DNA of 64,000 nucleotides, from positions 1-64,000 of the forward strand of contig DAICZS010000002.1 of the NCBI GenBank assembly GCA_027311025.1, written 5' to 3'. The notes below the pieces were generated by a model. It did no database searches and had not been told where the DNA came from. It worked only from the letters and a program-made list of their open reading frames with translations. Numbering within the stretch: the stretch's first letter is position 1; the number at the start of each line of letters is the position of its first letter. The stretch is from Ferrovaceae bacterium. Its GTDB lineage: Bacteria > Pseudomonadota > Gammaproteobacteria > Burkholderiales > Ferrovaceae. Position numbers and translations under genes: made by a program. This document shows positions 19,636-29,544 of the stretch, piece after piece.

Positions 19636-20751
19636 ATGGCACATTATCAAGGTTTGATTCACCGTTACCGTGACCGCTTGCCGGTTAGCGACAGCACGCC
19701 AATCATTACGCTCAATGAGGGCAACACGCCCCTGATCGAACTCGTCAATTTGCCCAGAAAGCTGGGGCATGATGGACGCATCTTCGCCAAATTCGAGGGC
19801 CTCAACCCCACCGGCTCCTTCAAGGACCGTGGCATGACCATGGCCGTGACCAAGGCCGTTGAAGCTGGCTCCAAAGCGATCATCTGTGCTTCCACCGGAA
19901 ATACTTCTGCGGCTGCGGCAGCCTATGCCGCCCGTGCAGGAATCACGAGCTTCGTCCTGATTCCCGACGGCAAGATTGCCCTGGGAAAACTTGCCCAGGC
20001 CATGATGCACGGCTCAGTCGTCATCCAGATCCAGGGCAACTTCGATGACGGAATGCGCCTGGTCCAGGAAATCTCGGCGGATCTGCCCATTGCCCTCGTC
20101 AATTCAGTCAACCCCTACCGACTGCAGGGGCAAAAGACCATCGCGTTCGAGGTCATCGATGCGCTGGGTGATGCCCCTGACTATCATGTGTTGCCTGTAG
20201 GCAATGCCGGGAACATCAGTGCGCATTGGATGGGTTACAGTGAATCCGTTTGTCAGCAGACCGAAGCCTGTGGCTTGTGTCACGGCCAATGCCCCTACCA
20301 TGGCAAGGCAACGGCAACCCGGCGTCCCACCATGCTGGGCTATCAGGCTGCAGGTTCAGCCCCCTTCATGCGTGGCGGCCCCGTGGCCCATCCCGAAACC
20401 ATCGCCACGGCCATCCGCATCGGCAACCCCATGTCATGGGGTCTTGCCTGGGCTGCCGTGAAGGAATCCGGTGGCTGGTTTGATGAGTGCACCGATGCTG
20501 AAATTCTGGAAGCGCAAAAGCTGTTGGCGCAGTCGGAAGGCGTGTTTTGTGAGCCTTCATCGGCTACTTCACTGGCCGGGCTCATGAAGGACCTAAAGCG
20601 CGGTAAAATCAGGGCAGGAGCCACCATCGTGGCGACCCTTACGGGCCATGGCCTGAAGGATCCTGATACGGCCATTGCCCAGAGCGAGCAGCCCCACAGG
20701 GTCAGCGCGGACCGACAGGCCATTGGCAATCTCATTCAACGTTATTTGTAG
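19636..20751 (+). CDS. thrC: Threonine synthase with a cysteine-rich insert
   Basis: Converts O-phosphohomoserine to threonine with PLP. It has 371 residues; the PLP lysine is K63 in [11 protein letters not shown], and the phosphate-binding loop is GNAGNIS near 190. Between [13 protein letters not shown] and [12 protein letters not shown], where homologues have a short loop, there is an extra segment with cysteines C206, C212, C215 and C219 (pattern C-x5-C-x2-C-x3-C). These look able to bind zinc or a cluster or to form disulfides, but that is inference. It is the third gene of alaC-hom-thrC. Confidence 0.94.
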   Translation: MAHYQGLIHRYRDRLPVSDSTPIITLNEGNTPLIELVNLPRKLGHDGRIFAKFEGLNPTGSFKDRGMTMAVTKAVEAGSKAIICASTGNTSAAAAAYAARAGITSFVLIPDGKIALGKLAQAMMHGSVVIQIQGNFDDGMRLVQEISADLPIALVNSVNPYRLQGQKTIAFEVIDALGDAPDYHVLPVGNAGNISAHWMGYSESVCQQTEACGLCHGQCPYHGKATATRRPTMLGYQAAGSAPFMRGGPVAHPETIATAIRIGNPMSWGLAWAAVKESGGWFDECTDAEILEAQKLLAQSEGVFCEPSSATSLAGLMKDLKRGKIRAGATIVATLTGHGLKDPDTAIAQSEQPHRVSADRQAIGNLIQRYL

Positions 20752-20770
20752 TCATTCTTCTGGAGCCTCT

Positions 20771-21211
20771 ATGGAAATTGTCCGCATTACCGATACGCAA
20801 GGCCACCTGATCAACGCCGATTTACTGGCTCGTGCCGAAACCATCCATCGTCACCTGCGCCCGCAGATTCCTGCCCCTTACTTGGAACGCATGAAGGAGG
20901 TTTTCGCAACCGGTGCAGAGATGGCCGTGGCGGTGGAGGCGGGCGAACCTTGCGGTGTCGTGGTTTTTCGCGTGACGATCAATACCATGGTTGGGAAAAA
21001 GATTTATAGCGAGGATCTGGTGGCAGACCCCAATACCAGCGTCAAAGGTGTGGGCCGCTTCCTCATGGACTTTCTCAAACAGGAAGGGCGCGAGCGTGGT
21101 TGCGCCAGTCTCGAGCTTGAATCAGGTACCCAGCGTGAACAGGCGCACAAGTTCTACTATCGGGAAGGCTTTGCCATCAAGGCATTCGGTTTCAAGCAGC
21201 CCCTCGTGTAA
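20771..21211 (+). CDS. GNAT-family N-acetyltransferase
   Basis: 147-residue acetyltransferase-fold protein. The acetyl-CoA-binding segment is VKGVGRFLMDFLKQEGRERG, followed by the typical beta5-alpha4 pattern (SLELESGTQREQAHKFYYREGF). The substrate cannot be told from the sequence. ATG 20771 follows a GGAG; it starts 19 bases after thrC and is probably the last gene of that transcript, since a strong terminator follows. Confidence 0.85.
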   Translation: MEIVRITDTQGHLINADLLARAETIHRHLRPQIPAPYLERMKEVFATGAEMAVAVEAGEPCGVVVFRVTINTMVGKKIYSEDLVADPNTSVKGVGRFLMDFLKQEGRERGCASLELESGTQREQAHKFYYREGFAIKAFGFKQPLV

Positions 21212-21230
21212 CAGGGCATGCGTGGCCATA

Positions 21231-21257
21231 AAAAAGGGAGCCCTGGCTCCCTTTTTT
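21231..21257. terminator. Bidirectional Rho-independent terminator
   Basis: A run of A (21231-21235), stem GGGAGC/GCTCCC around CCTG, and a run of six T (21252-21257). The symmetrical A-stem-T layout can stop transcripts from both sides: the alaC-hom-thrC-GNAT operon on the plus strand and mlaA on the minus strand, whose stop codon is 16 bases away. Confidence 0.9.
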
Positions 21258-21272
21258 ATTGGATGGTTGGCG

Positions 21273-22001
21273 TTATTGATCGTCGTCCGGTGTGGGAGGC
21301 GGGTTGCCGTCATAGATCATGTTGCGACGGCGTTGCAGGTAGGCATCGCGCACAAAGGCGTAAGGGTCCAGCGCGGCAGTCTCCAACACATTGCTTGCTG
21401 CCAGCAGGTTGGCGCGGGTATTGACGGTCTCGAAGGCAAAGATTTCTGCAAGCTTGGTGTTGGTGGTGTGGAGGTTGGTGTACAACCCCAGCGGCGTGTC
21501 TCCCACCAGGCCCAGCGTGTCGCGGACCGTACTGGGGCCCAGCAGGGGCAGGACCAGATAGGTGCTGTTGTCCCATCCCCAAACGGCCAGTGTCTGGCCA
21601 AAATCCTCGCGATGGTGAGGCAAGCCCGCAGGTGTGGCAACGTCCAGCAAGCCCAGCAGGCCCACGGTGGTATTCAATACGAAGCGGCCCCCGTCTTCCA
21701 GTCCCTGCCCGGGTTTTCCTTGTAGAAAGTCGTTCACAAAAACGGCAAGGTCAGAAATGTTACCGAAGAAATTGCTAACCCCGGTTCGCAGGAAGTCAGG
21801 GGTGATTGCCACATAGCCGCGTGCTACGGGTTGCAGGAGGTTACGATCCAGCGTGTCGTTGAAACCGTACACGGCCCGGTTATAGGGTTCCAGCGGATCA
21901 CGCTCCGATGCCACAGAGCCTGGCGGCAGGGTGGCACAACCGGTCATAAAGAGGGAAGCGCATAAAAGCACTAGAATGGGCAAGCGAGCATTATGTTTCA
22001 T
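21273..22001 (-). CDS. mlaA: Outer-membrane lipid asymmetry lipoprotein MlaA (VacJ)
   Basis: Outer-membrane component of the Mla system, which removes misplaced phospholipids from the outer leaflet. It has 242 residues. The signal peptide ends in the lipobox LFMTGC. Conserved blocks DPLEPYNRAVYGFNDTLDRN, FFGNISDLAVFVNDFLQGK, LGLLDVATPAGLPHHREDFG and VLPLLGPSTVRD cover the donut-shaped core. The C-terminus is rich in Pro/Asp. Other mla genes are not in the window. It is divergent from clpB, with 100 bases between the starts. Confidence 0.95.
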   Translation of the reverse strand: MKHNARLPILVLLCASLFMTGCATLPPGSVASERDPLEPYNRAVYGFNDTLDRNLLQPVARGYVAITPDFLRTGVSNFFGNISDLAVFVNDFLQGKPGQGLEDGGRFVLNTTVGLLGLLDVATPAGLPHHREDFGQTLAVWGWDNSTYLVLPLLGPSTVRDTLGLVGDTPLGLYTNLHTTNTKLAEIFAFETVNTRANLLAASNVLETAALDPYAFVRDAYLQRRRNMIYDGNPPPTPDDDQ

Positions 22002-22035
22002 GGGCTGGGATTATAACTGAGCTCGTCAGGGAAGG

Positions 22036-22064
22036 CTTGAATTGCTTCAAGGATGCCCCCATCT
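22036..22064 (+). promoter_or_regulatory. Sigma-32 (heat-shock) promoter of clpB
   Basis: CTTGAA at 22036-22041 and CCCCATCT at 22057-22064 are 15 bases apart. This matches the RpoH consensus CTTGAAA-N11-16-CCCCATnT closely. The predicted start is about 30 bases before the clpB ATG at 22102, so the element explains heat induction of this chaperone. Confidence 0.85.
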
Positions 22065-22101
22065 TCAGAAACATCCCATTCATATTTCACGGACATTGAT
22101 C

Positions 22102-24678
22102 ATGCGCTTTGACAAGATGACCACCAAGTTTCAGGAGGCCTTTGCGGATGCCCAGAGCCTGGCCCTGGCCCATGACAACGGTCTCATCGAGCCGCCGCAC
22201 CTCCTGTCGGCCCTGCTGGCCCAATCCGATGGTTCCACGGCATCCCTGCTAACCCGCGCGGATGTGCAGGTGCAGCCGCTCAAGCAGGCCCTGGGCACAG
22301 CCCTGGAACGCCTGCCCAAGGTGGAGGGTGGCGGCGGTGAAATCACCGTATCGCGGGATCTCAACAATTTGCTCAACTTGACGGAACGCGAGGCTCAGAA
22401 GCGTGGTGACCAGTTCATCGCGTCCGAGCTCTTTTTACTGGCCCTTTGTGACGACAAGGGGGATACCGGCCGGCTATTCAAGCAACAGGGCGCCCAAAGG
22501 GCCCGCCTGGAAACCGCCATCACGGCCATGCGGGGTGGTGAGTCCGTGGGCAGCCAGGCGGGCGAGGCCCAACGTGAAGCGCTTAAAAAGTACACCCTGG
22601 ACCTGACGGAACGGGCCCGCCTGGGCAAGCTTGACCCCGTCATTGGCCGCGACGACGAGATCCGGCGCGTTATCCAGATCCTGCAAAGACGCACCAAGAA
22701 CAATCCGGTGCTGATCGGTGAACCCGGAGTGGGCAAGACCGCCATCGTGGAGGGCCTGGCTCAACGGATCGTGAACGACGAGGTACCGGAGAGCCTGCGC
22801 AACAAACGCGTCCTCTCCCTGGACATGGCGGCCCTCCTGGCCGGCGCAAAGTTTCGGGGTGAGTTCGAGGAACGCCTGAAATCAGTTCTGAAGGAGCTGG
22901 CGCAGGACGAAGGCCAGACCATCGTGTTCATCGATGAACTGCACACCATGGTGGGGGCCGGCAAGGCCGAAGGCGCCATGGACGCCGGCAACATGCTCAA
23001 GCCGGCCCTGGCGCGGGGCGAGCTGCACTGCGTGGGAGCCACCACGCTGGACGAGTATCGCAAGTACATTGAAAAGGATGCGGCGCTGGAGCGGCGTTTT
23101 CAGAAGGTGCAGGTGGGCGAACCGACGGTCGAGGACACCATCGCCATCCTCCGCGGACTTCAGGAAAAATACGAGCTGCACCATGGCGTGGAGATTACGG
23201 ACCCGGCCATTGTGGCCGCTGCCGAGCTGTCCCATCGTTACATTACGGATCGATTTCTGCCGGACAAGGCCATCGACCTGATGGATGAGGCGGCCTCACG
23301 CATCAAAATGGAAATCGATTCCAAGCCCGAATCCATGGACAAGCTGTACCGTCGGCTGATTCAACTCAAGATCGAACGAGAGGCCGTGCGCAAGGAAACC
23401 GATGAGGCTTCCCAGAAGCGCCTCGCCCTGCTGGAAGGGGAAATTCGCAAGCTGGAAGTGGAATACGCCGATCTTGAAGAAATCTGGAAGGCCGAAAAGG
23501 CCCAGGTTCAGGGGACACAGCACGTCAAGGAAGAACTGGACCGCGCCAAGGCCGAGATGGAAGCGGCACAACGACAGGGCGACCTGCAGAAAGCCTCTGA
23601 ACTCAAGTACAGCAAAATCCCCCAACTGGAAGCCCAGTTGCGCCAAAGCGATGACCAGGCCGCTTCCCATCAGCCCCTCCGCCTGCTGCGCACCCAGGTG
23701 GGCGCTGAGGAAATTGCCGAGGTGGTGTCCCGGGCCACTGGCATTCCGGTATCCAAGATGATGCAGGGCGAGCGCGACAAGCTATTGCATATGGAAGACC
23801 AGTTGCACCAGCGCGTGGTGGGTCAGGACGAGGCCGTGCGTCTGGTGTCGGACGCAATTCGACGATCCCGCTCAGGCCTGAGTGACCCCGACAAGCCGTA
23901 TGGCTCGTTTCTCTTCCTGGGGCCTACCGGTGTGGGCAAGACCGAGCTGTGCAAGGCGCTGGCGGGGTTTTTGTTCGATTCGGAAGAGCATCTGATTCGC
24001 ATCGACATGTCCGAGTTCATGGAAAAGCATTCCGTGGCGCGCCTCATAGGAGCACCTCCGGGATATGTGGGCTATGAGGAGGGCGGATATCTGACCGAAG
24101 CAGTGCGGCGCAAACCCTATGCCGTGATCCTCCTCGACGAAGTGGAAAAGGCTCATCCGGACGTGTTCAATGTATTGCTGCAGGTGCTGGATGACGGACG
24201 CATGACCGATGGACAGGGGCGGACCGTGGACTTCAAGAACACGGTCATCGTGATGACGTCCAATCTGGGCTCGCAGATGATCCAGCAGATGTCAGGCGAT
24301 GATTATGCCGTGGTCAAGCTTGCGGTGATGGCGGAAGTCAAAACCCACTTCCGTCCTGAGTTCGTCAACCGCATCGATGAAATCGTGGTGTTTCATGCGC
24401 TGGGCGCCCAGCAGGTCAAGGCCATCGCGGCAATTCAGCTGCGCTATCTCAAGCATCGTCTCGAGAAGATGGACCTGGGCCTCGAGGTGTCGGATGCGGC
24501 ACTGGAAAAACTGGCTGATACGGGCTTTGACCCTGTATATGGCGCGCGCCCGCTCAAGCGTGCCATACAGGCTGAGCTCGAAAATCCGCTGGCCAAACTG
24601 ATCCTGCAGGGTCAGTTCAAGCCTAAAGATACGATCCGAGTCGGGATATCGGGCGGGAAAATCAGTTTTTCTGGCTGA
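22102..24678 (+). CDS. clpB: ATP-dependent disaggregase ClpB
   Basis: Hexameric AAA+ chaperone that pulls proteins out of aggregates together with DnaK. It has 858 residues, as usual. N-terminal Clp_N domain about 1-145, first ATPase with Walker A GEPGVGKT (206-213), coiled-coil M domain about 400-525, second ATPase with Walker A GPTGVGKT (607-614), and a C-terminal D2-small domain. ATG 22102 was chosen because homologues begin MRFDK; an upstream TTG/ATG extension would run into the heat-shock promoter. Confidence 0.98.
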   Translation: MRFDKMTTKFQEAFADAQSLALAHDNGLIEPPHLLSALLAQSDGSTASLLTRADVQVQPLKQALGTALERLPKVEGGGGEITVSRDLNNLLNLTEREAQKRGDQFIASELFLLALCDDKGDTGRLFKQQGAQRARLETAITAMRGGESVGSQAGEAQREALKKYTLDLTERARLGKLDPVIGRDDEIRRVIQILQRRTKNNPVLIGEPGVGKTAIVEGLAQRIVNDEVPESLRNKRVLSLDMAALLAGAKFRGEFEERLKSVLKELAQDEGQTIVFIDELHTMVGAGKAEGAMDAGNMLKPALARGELHCVGATTLDEYRKYIEKDAALERRFQKVQVGEPTVEDTIAILRGLQEKYELHHGVEITDPAIVAAAELSHRYITDRFLPDKAIDLMDEAASRIKMEIDSKPESMDKLYRRLIQLKIEREAVRKETDEASQKRLALLEGEIRKLEVEYADLEEIWKAEKAQVQGTQHVKEELDRAKAEMEAAQRQGDLQKASELKYSKIPQLEAQLRQSDDQAASHQPLRLLRTQVGAEEIAEVVSRATGIPVSKMMQGERDKLLHMEDQLHQRVVGQDEAVRLVSDAIRRSRSGLSDPDKPYGSFLFLGPTGVGKTELCKALAGFLFDSEEHLIRIDMSEFMEKHSVARLIGAPPGYVGYEEGGYLTEAVRRKPYAVILLDEVEKAHPDVFNVLLQVLDDGRMTDGQGRTVDFKNTVIVMTSNLGSQMIQQMSGDDYAVVKLAVMAEVKTHFRPEFVNRIDEIVVFHALGAQQVKAIAAIQLRYLKHRLEKMDLGLEVSDAALEKLADTGFDPVYGARPLKRAIQAELENPLAKLILQGQFKPKDTIRVGISGGKISFSG

Positions 24679-24842
24679 CGAGGAGGATTTCGGGTTGACA
24701 GGCCCTGCGGGGCGGGCGGAAAATTGCGGTCTTTATGGCACTTGAGGGTGATCCATCTTGGATTGTTCCAGTCAACGCAACACGATAGATACTGCCGGTC
24801 AACTCGGAATCCCTTTGTCATGACGTTGTAATCGTTCCATGA

Positions 24843-24872
24843 CTCAATTCCGGGTTACGGAATTGAGGTTTT
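24843..24872 (+). promoter_or_regulatory. Leader hairpin covering the mgtA ribosome-binding site
   Basis: CTCAATTCCG (24843-24852) pairs perfectly with CGGAATTGAG (24858-24867) around loop GGTTA, followed by GTTTT and the ATG. The only Shine-Dalgarno (GAGG, 24865-24868) is within the 3' arm, so the folded RNA would hide it; the stem plus T run could also act as a weak terminator. A possible promoter lies at 24763-24791 (TTGTTC, 17 bases, TAGATA), giving a leader of about 75 bases. Control of mgtA by its leader RNA is known in enterobacteria, but this hairpin is not homologous to it as far as I can tell. Confidence 0.6.
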
Positions 24873-27572
24873 ATGGCGAAAATCACCGAATTTGTCTCCC
24901 GGCTAGCCAGCCGTCGCCCTCTGTCTGAGGCCATCAGCACCAAGGTTTCCGGTTTGCTTCTTGAGGTTTCCGGGTCAGATGCAGAAATTGCCCTGCGGCG
25001 CCTGGACAGCTCTGCCGAGGGGCTGCTGGACCGCGAAGTGGAAGATCGCCTGCTGGTCTATGGTCCCAACGCCATCGTCCATGAACAGCACAAAAGCCCG
25101 GTGCGCCAGCTGCTGTCCTATTTCAAGAACCCGCTCAATATCCTGTTGCTGGCCCTGTCGGCCCTGTCATTCTATCTGGGGGACAATGAGGCGGGCACCA
25201 TCATCGCCATCATGGTGGCGCTCAGCATCATCCTCACCTTCGTGCAGGAGTACCGATCCAGCAATGCGGCCGAGCGCTTGCGTGCCATGGTCAGCACCAC
25301 GGCCACGGTGTTGCGCAAGGATCGCCGCAGCGGCGTTCCGGATGAGGTCAACCGCTATTTCAATATTCATCTGACACCCCATGGGCCGCAACGTCGTGAA
25401 GTGCCCATTGACACCCTGGTTCCGGGCGACGTCATCCAGCTCTCTGCCGGCGACATGATCCCTGCCGATGTCCGGCTGCTGACGGCGAAGGATTTGTTCA
25501 TCAATCAATCCTCCCTGACGGGTGAAGCGCTTCCCGTTGAAAAGTTTGCCAGCACGGAGCTGGTTGAGGGCAAGGACCCACTGCAACTGGGTAACGTGTG
25601 CTTCATGGGGACCAACGTGGTCAGCGGCACAGCTACGGCTGTGGTCGTTCTGACGGGTTCGAATACGTATTTCGGAGCGCTGGCGCAGATGGTCAGCGGC
25701 GAGCGGCAGCTCACCAGTTTTGATCGTGGCATCAACCAGTTTACCTGGCTGATGATCCGTTTCATCATGATCATGACGCCTTTGGTGTTTCTGATCAACG
25801 GCTTTACCAAAGGCGACTGGATGGAGGCTTTCCTCTTCTCCGTGGCCGTGGCCGTGGGGCTGACGCCAGAAATGCTACCCATGATCGTGACCGTCAATCT
25901 GGGCAAGGGGGCGCTGGCCATGTCCCGTAAAAAGGTCATCGTCAAACGTCTCAACTCCATCCAGAATTTTGGCGCCATGGATGTATTGTGTACCGACAAG
26001 ACGGGTACGCTCACACAGGACAAGATCATTCTCGAGCGTCATGTGGACATCTACGGCCATGAAAATGAAGATGTCCTGGAATACGCCTATCTCAACAGTT
26101 TTCACCAGTCAGGATTGAAAAATCTTCTGGACGTGGCCGTTCTCGAGTATGCCGGCCTGAATGATCAATTGCGTGCCGGCGCCAACTATCGCAAGGTGGA
26201 CGAAATCCCCTTTGACTTTCAACGGCGCCGCATGTCTGTGGTGGTGGAAGGGAAGGGGCGGCATCTGCTGATCTGCAAAGGTGCCGTGGAAGAGGTCTTT
26301 GCCTGCTGTACTGCCGCCGAAGTCAATGGCCAGTCGGTGGCGCTTGATCCTTCCCACCTCGAAAAGCTGGTCCGGGTGACGCGCGACCTCAATGAAGACG
26401 GTTTCCGCGTCATTGCCATTGCCTACAAGGAAACACCTGCGACTACCACTACTTACAGCGTCAAGGATGAATCCGGTCTGGTGCTGGTGGGCTACATTGC
26501 TTTTCTCGATCCGCCCAAGGACAGCGCACGCGAGGCCATCGCGGCATTGCATCGACACGGTGTGGAGGTCAAGATCCTCACGGGCGACAATGAAGTTGTG
26601 ACGCGCAAGGTTTGCCACGACGTAGGGCTCAAGGTGGACAAGATTCTGCTGGGATCTGATCTCGAAACCATGACGGATGAGCAACTGGCCACCACCGCCG
26701 AAAATGTCGTGGTGTTTGCCAAGCTGTCCCCAGCCCAGAAGGCGCGCGTGATCAGGGCGTTGCACCTGCGCGGACACGTGGTGGGGTTTATGGGAGACGG
26801 CATCAATGATGGTCCTGCCCTGAAAACCGCCGATGTGGGTATTTCAGTGGACACTGCCGTGGACATTGCCAAGGAATCTGCAGACATCATCCTGCTGGAA
26901 AAGAGCCTCATGGTGCTGGAAGAAGGAGTGATTGAGGGGCGTAAGGTGTTTGGCAATATCGTCAAATACATCAAGATGGGGGCCAGTTCCAATTTTGGAA
27001 ACATGTTCAGCGTTTTGGGTGCCAGTGCATGGCTGCCCTTTTTACCCATGCAGGCCATCCAGGTGCTGACCAATAACCTGCTTTATGATTTTTCCCAGAC
27101 TGCCATTCCCACGGATCATGTGGACGAGGAATACATTGCAAAGCCTCGTCGCTGGGATATTGCCAACATCACGCGATTCATGTTGATGGTGGGTCCTATC
27201 AGCTCCATTTTTGACTACATCACCTTTGTCCTCCTGTATTTTGTCTTCAAGGCCAATACGGAAGCAGGCTCCTCTCTCTTTCAGACCGGTTGGTTTGTGG
27301 AGTCGCTGCTGTCGCAAACACTGATCATCCACATCATTCGCACGGGGCGCATTCCTTTTGTCCAAAGTCGCGCCAGTTTGCCGTTGACCCTGACAAGCCT
27401 TGTCATCTGCACGGTTGGCATCTGGCTGCCTTATTCTCCCTTTGCGCATGCGTTGGGTTTTACGCCGCTGCCGATACAGTTCTGGCCTTATCTGATTGCC
27501 ATTTTGGTGGGCTATCTCACCCTCGCACATTTGATGAAAACGTGGTTCATTCGCCGTTACGGGTTAAACTGA
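24873..27572 (+). CDS. mgtA: Magnesium-transporting P-type ATPase
   Basis: Inner-membrane ATPase that imports Mg2+. It has 899 residues, closely following E. coli MgtA over its whole length. Actuator motif TGEALPVEK at 216-224, phosphorylation site D375 in CTDKTGTLT, hinge GDGINDGPA at 641-649, and about ten membrane segments, including NPLNILLLALSALSFY near 90 and five or six after 690. The VAVGLTPEMLPMIVTVNLGK segment of the metal-binding helix is conserved. It follows clpB after 194 bases but has its own leader. A helicase gene follows after 4 bases. Confidence 0.96.
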   Translation: MAKITEFVSRLASRRPLSEAISTKVSGLLLEVSGSDAEIALRRLDSSAEGLLDREVEDRLLVYGPNAIVHEQHKSPVRQLLSYFKNPLNILLLALSALSFYLGDNEAGTIIAIMVALSIILTFVQEYRSSNAAERLRAMVSTTATVLRKDRRSGVPDEVNRYFNIHLTPHGPQRREVPIDTLVPGDVIQLSAGDMIPADVRLLTAKDLFINQSSLTGEALPVEKFASTELVEGKDPLQLGNVCFMGTNVVSGTATAVVVLTGSNTYFGALAQMVSGERQLTSFDRGINQFTWLMIRFIMIMTPLVFLINGFTKGDWMEAFLFSVAVAVGLTPEMLPMIVTVNLGKGALAMSRKKVIVKRLNSIQNFGAMDVLCTDKTGTLTQDKIILERHVDIYGHENEDVLEYAYLNSFHQSGLKNLLDVAVLEYAGLNDQLRAGANYRKVDEIPFDFQRRRMSVVVEGKGRHLLICKGAVEEVFACCTAAEVNGQSVALDPSHLEKLVRVTRDLNEDGFRVIAIAYKETPATTTTYSVKDESGLVLVGYIAFLDPPKDSAREAIAALHRHGVEVKILTGDNEVVTRKVCHDVGLKVDKILLGSDLETMTDEQLATTAENVVVFAKLSPAQKARVIRALHLRGHVVGFMGDGINDGPALKTADVGISVDTAVDIAKESADIILLEKSLMVLEEGVIEGRKVFGNIVKYIKMGASSNFGNMFSVLGASAWLPFLPMQAIQVLTNNLLYDFSQTAIPTDHVDEEYIAKPRRWDIANITRFMLMVGPISSIFDYITFVLLYFVFKANTEAGSSLFQTGWFVESLLSQTLIIHIIRTGRIPFVQSRASLPLTLTSLVICTVGIWLPYSPFAHALGFTPLPIQFWPYLIAILVGYLTLAHLMKTWFIRRYGLN

Positions 27573-27576
27573 CGCA

Positions 27577-29544
27577 ATGAATGACATGACACGGATCTTT
27601 GGCGACGCCGGGCCGCTCGCCAGATCCCTGCCGGCATATCGAGTCCGACCTGGACAAATCGACCTCGCGCAGGCCATCCATGACGCCATCCAGGCCAACC
27701 GCTCCCTGATTGCAGAGGCCGGCACGGGGACCGGCAAAACTTTCGCCTACCTGGTTCCAGCGCTTCTCTCTGGTGGCAAGGTCATCGTATCCACGGGAAC
27801 CAAGACCCTCCAGGACCAGCTGTTCAACAGGGACATTCCCACCTTGCGTGCCGCATTAAAGGTGCCGGTTACCGTGGCCTTGCTGAAGGGGCGTTCCAAC
27901 TACATCTGCCACTACCATCTGGAGCAGACGTTGCGGGAAGTGCGGTTGCGGGATCGCGCCGAAGTCCTGCATCTGCACCAGGTAGCTGCCTTTGCACAGT
28001 CCAGCACGCGTGGCGACATCGCCGAGTTGACGACGGTTCCTGAAAACTCCGGATTATGGCCGCAAGTCACGTCCACCCGCGACAACTGTCTGGGCCAGGA
28101 ATGTCCCCACCACGCCAAATGCTTTGTCCTGGCTGCGCGCAAGGATGCCCAGCAGGCAGATGTCGTCGTTGTGAACCATCACCTCTTCTTTGCGGACGTG
28201 ATGCTGCGTGATGAAGGTGCAGGAGAATTATTGCCGCAGGCCCAGACGGTCATCCTCGATGAAGCCCATCAACTTCCCGAGACGGCCACGGTTTTTTTCG
28301 GGCGTTCGCTGTCCACCTCCCTGCTGGTGGATCTGGCTCGCGATGCCGTCAGTGAAGCGCTCAATGTGAGCGTCGAGTTTCGTGACATTCCGGATGCGGC
28401 GCTGGCATTGGAGCGCGCATCGAAGGATCTGCGACTGTCCATTCCCCTCAAGGAGGGCCGGCTCGCCTACGAGCAGGTCTTGCGCTACGGGCAATTCCCG
28501 GAAGCACTCAACCAGGTCGTGGCAAGACTGGAGTCGTTGCACGCACTTGTCGCGCATCAGGCAGAGCGCTCGGAGGGACTGCAGGCAATTACAGCCCGGG
28601 CGCAAGAACTTTTGGGCCAGGCCCAATCATGGCAGGGGGAGGACAATCATGATCAGATTCGCTGGATGGAATGCTTCAGCCAGACTCTGCACCTCAATGT
28701 CACGCCTCTATCCCTCGCCGAAACTTTCAAGTCGCAGTGGAATGCCATCCCGAAATCCTGGATCTTCACTTCAGCCACGCTCTCGGTGAATGGCGACTTC
28801 AGGCATTATCAGCAGGAAATGGGCTTGACTGAAACCGAAGCGCTCACCTGGGCCAGCCCCTTCGATTACGCGGCCCAGTCGCTGCTGTATGTGCCTGCCG
28901 GGTTGCCCCAGCCCAATACGCCAGACTATACGATGGCTGTGGTGGAAGCTGCCCTGCCGGTACTTCAGGCCAGCGCTGGTCGTGCATTCATGCTGTTCAC
29001 CAGTCATCGCGCCTTGAAGGAAGCCCATGCGATGCTCAAGGCGCGCTTTGAAACCCTGGGGTTGTCCTTCCCCTTGCTGATTCAGGGTGAAACCAGCCGG
29101 TCAGAACTGCTCAACAGGTTTCGTCAGGCAGACAATGCGGTACTGCTTGGATCCAGCTCATTTTGGGAAGGTGTGGACGTCAAGGGCGAAGCCCTGTCCG
29201 TGGTCATCATCGACAAGCTTCCCTTTGCCCCTCCCGATGATCCTGTTCTGGCCGCACGCATTGAAGAAATCACGCGCCAGGGTCGCAATGCATTCATGGA
29301 ATACCAGTTGCCGCGAGCGGTGATTGCCCTCAAACAGGGTGCCGGGAGATTGATTCGGGATGAACAGGATCGGGGCGTGCTCATGCTCTGTGACCCGAGG
29401 TTACTGGGAAAGCCCTATGGCAGGCGGATCTGGATGAGCTTGCCGGCGATGCGCCGGACCCGTGATCTGGCAGACGTTCAGGATTTCTTTGGCGGAGGCG
29501 GTGCCAGTGGCAGCTCAATACGCGCCTCCAACCCACCACCCTGA
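27577..29544 (+). CDS. DinG/YoaA-type XPD-like iron-sulfur DNA helicase
   Basis: Superfamily 2 helicase of the XPD group, 655 residues, acting in DNA damage tolerance. Walker A is AEAGTGTGKTFAYLVPAL (about 47-64), Walker B is the ILDEAHQL box, and the C-terminal motif VI is ALKQGAGRLIRDEQDRG. Four cysteines that would bind a 4Fe-4S cluster are in NYICHYH and DNCLGQECPHHAKC. It resembles YoaA more than the longer exonuclease-fused DinG proteins. The last 67 bases overlap the convergent sensor kinase gene. Confidence 0.88.
   Translation: MNDMTRIFGDAGPLARSLPAYRVRPGQIDLAQAIHDAIQANRSLIAEAGTGTGKTFAYLVPALLSGGKVIVSTGTKTLQDQLFNRDIPTLRAALKVPVTVALLKGRSNYICHYHLEQTLREVRLRDRAEVLHLHQVAAFAQSSTRGDIAELTTVPENSGLWPQVTSTRDNCLGQECPHHAKCFVLAARKDAQQADVVVVNHHLFFADVMLRDEGAGELLPQAQTVILDEAHQLPETATVFFGRSLSTSLLVDLARDAVSEALNVSVEFRDIPDAALALERASKDLRLSIPLKEGRLAYEQVLRYGQFPEALNQVVARLESLHALVAHQAERSEGLQAITARAQELLGQAQSWQGEDNHDQIRWMECFSQTLHLNVTPLSLAETFKSQWNAIPKSWIFTSATLSVNGDFRHYQQEMGLTETEALTWASPFDYAAQSLLYVPAGLPQPNTPDYTMAVVEAALPVLQASAGRAFMLFTSHRALKEAHAMLKARFETLGLSFPLLIQGETSRSELLNRFRQADNAVLLGSSSFWEGVDVKGEALSVVIIDKLPFAPPDDPVLAARIEEITRQGRNAFMEYQLPRAVIALKQGAGRLIRDEQDRGVLMLCDPRLLGKPYGRRIWMSLPAMRRTRDLADVQDFFGGGGASGSSIRASNPPP

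Noticed and set aside
24695-24700. TTGACA after clpB as the mgtA promoter
   Set aside because: No -10-like hexamer occurs 15-19 bases downstream (the sequence there is GC-rich).
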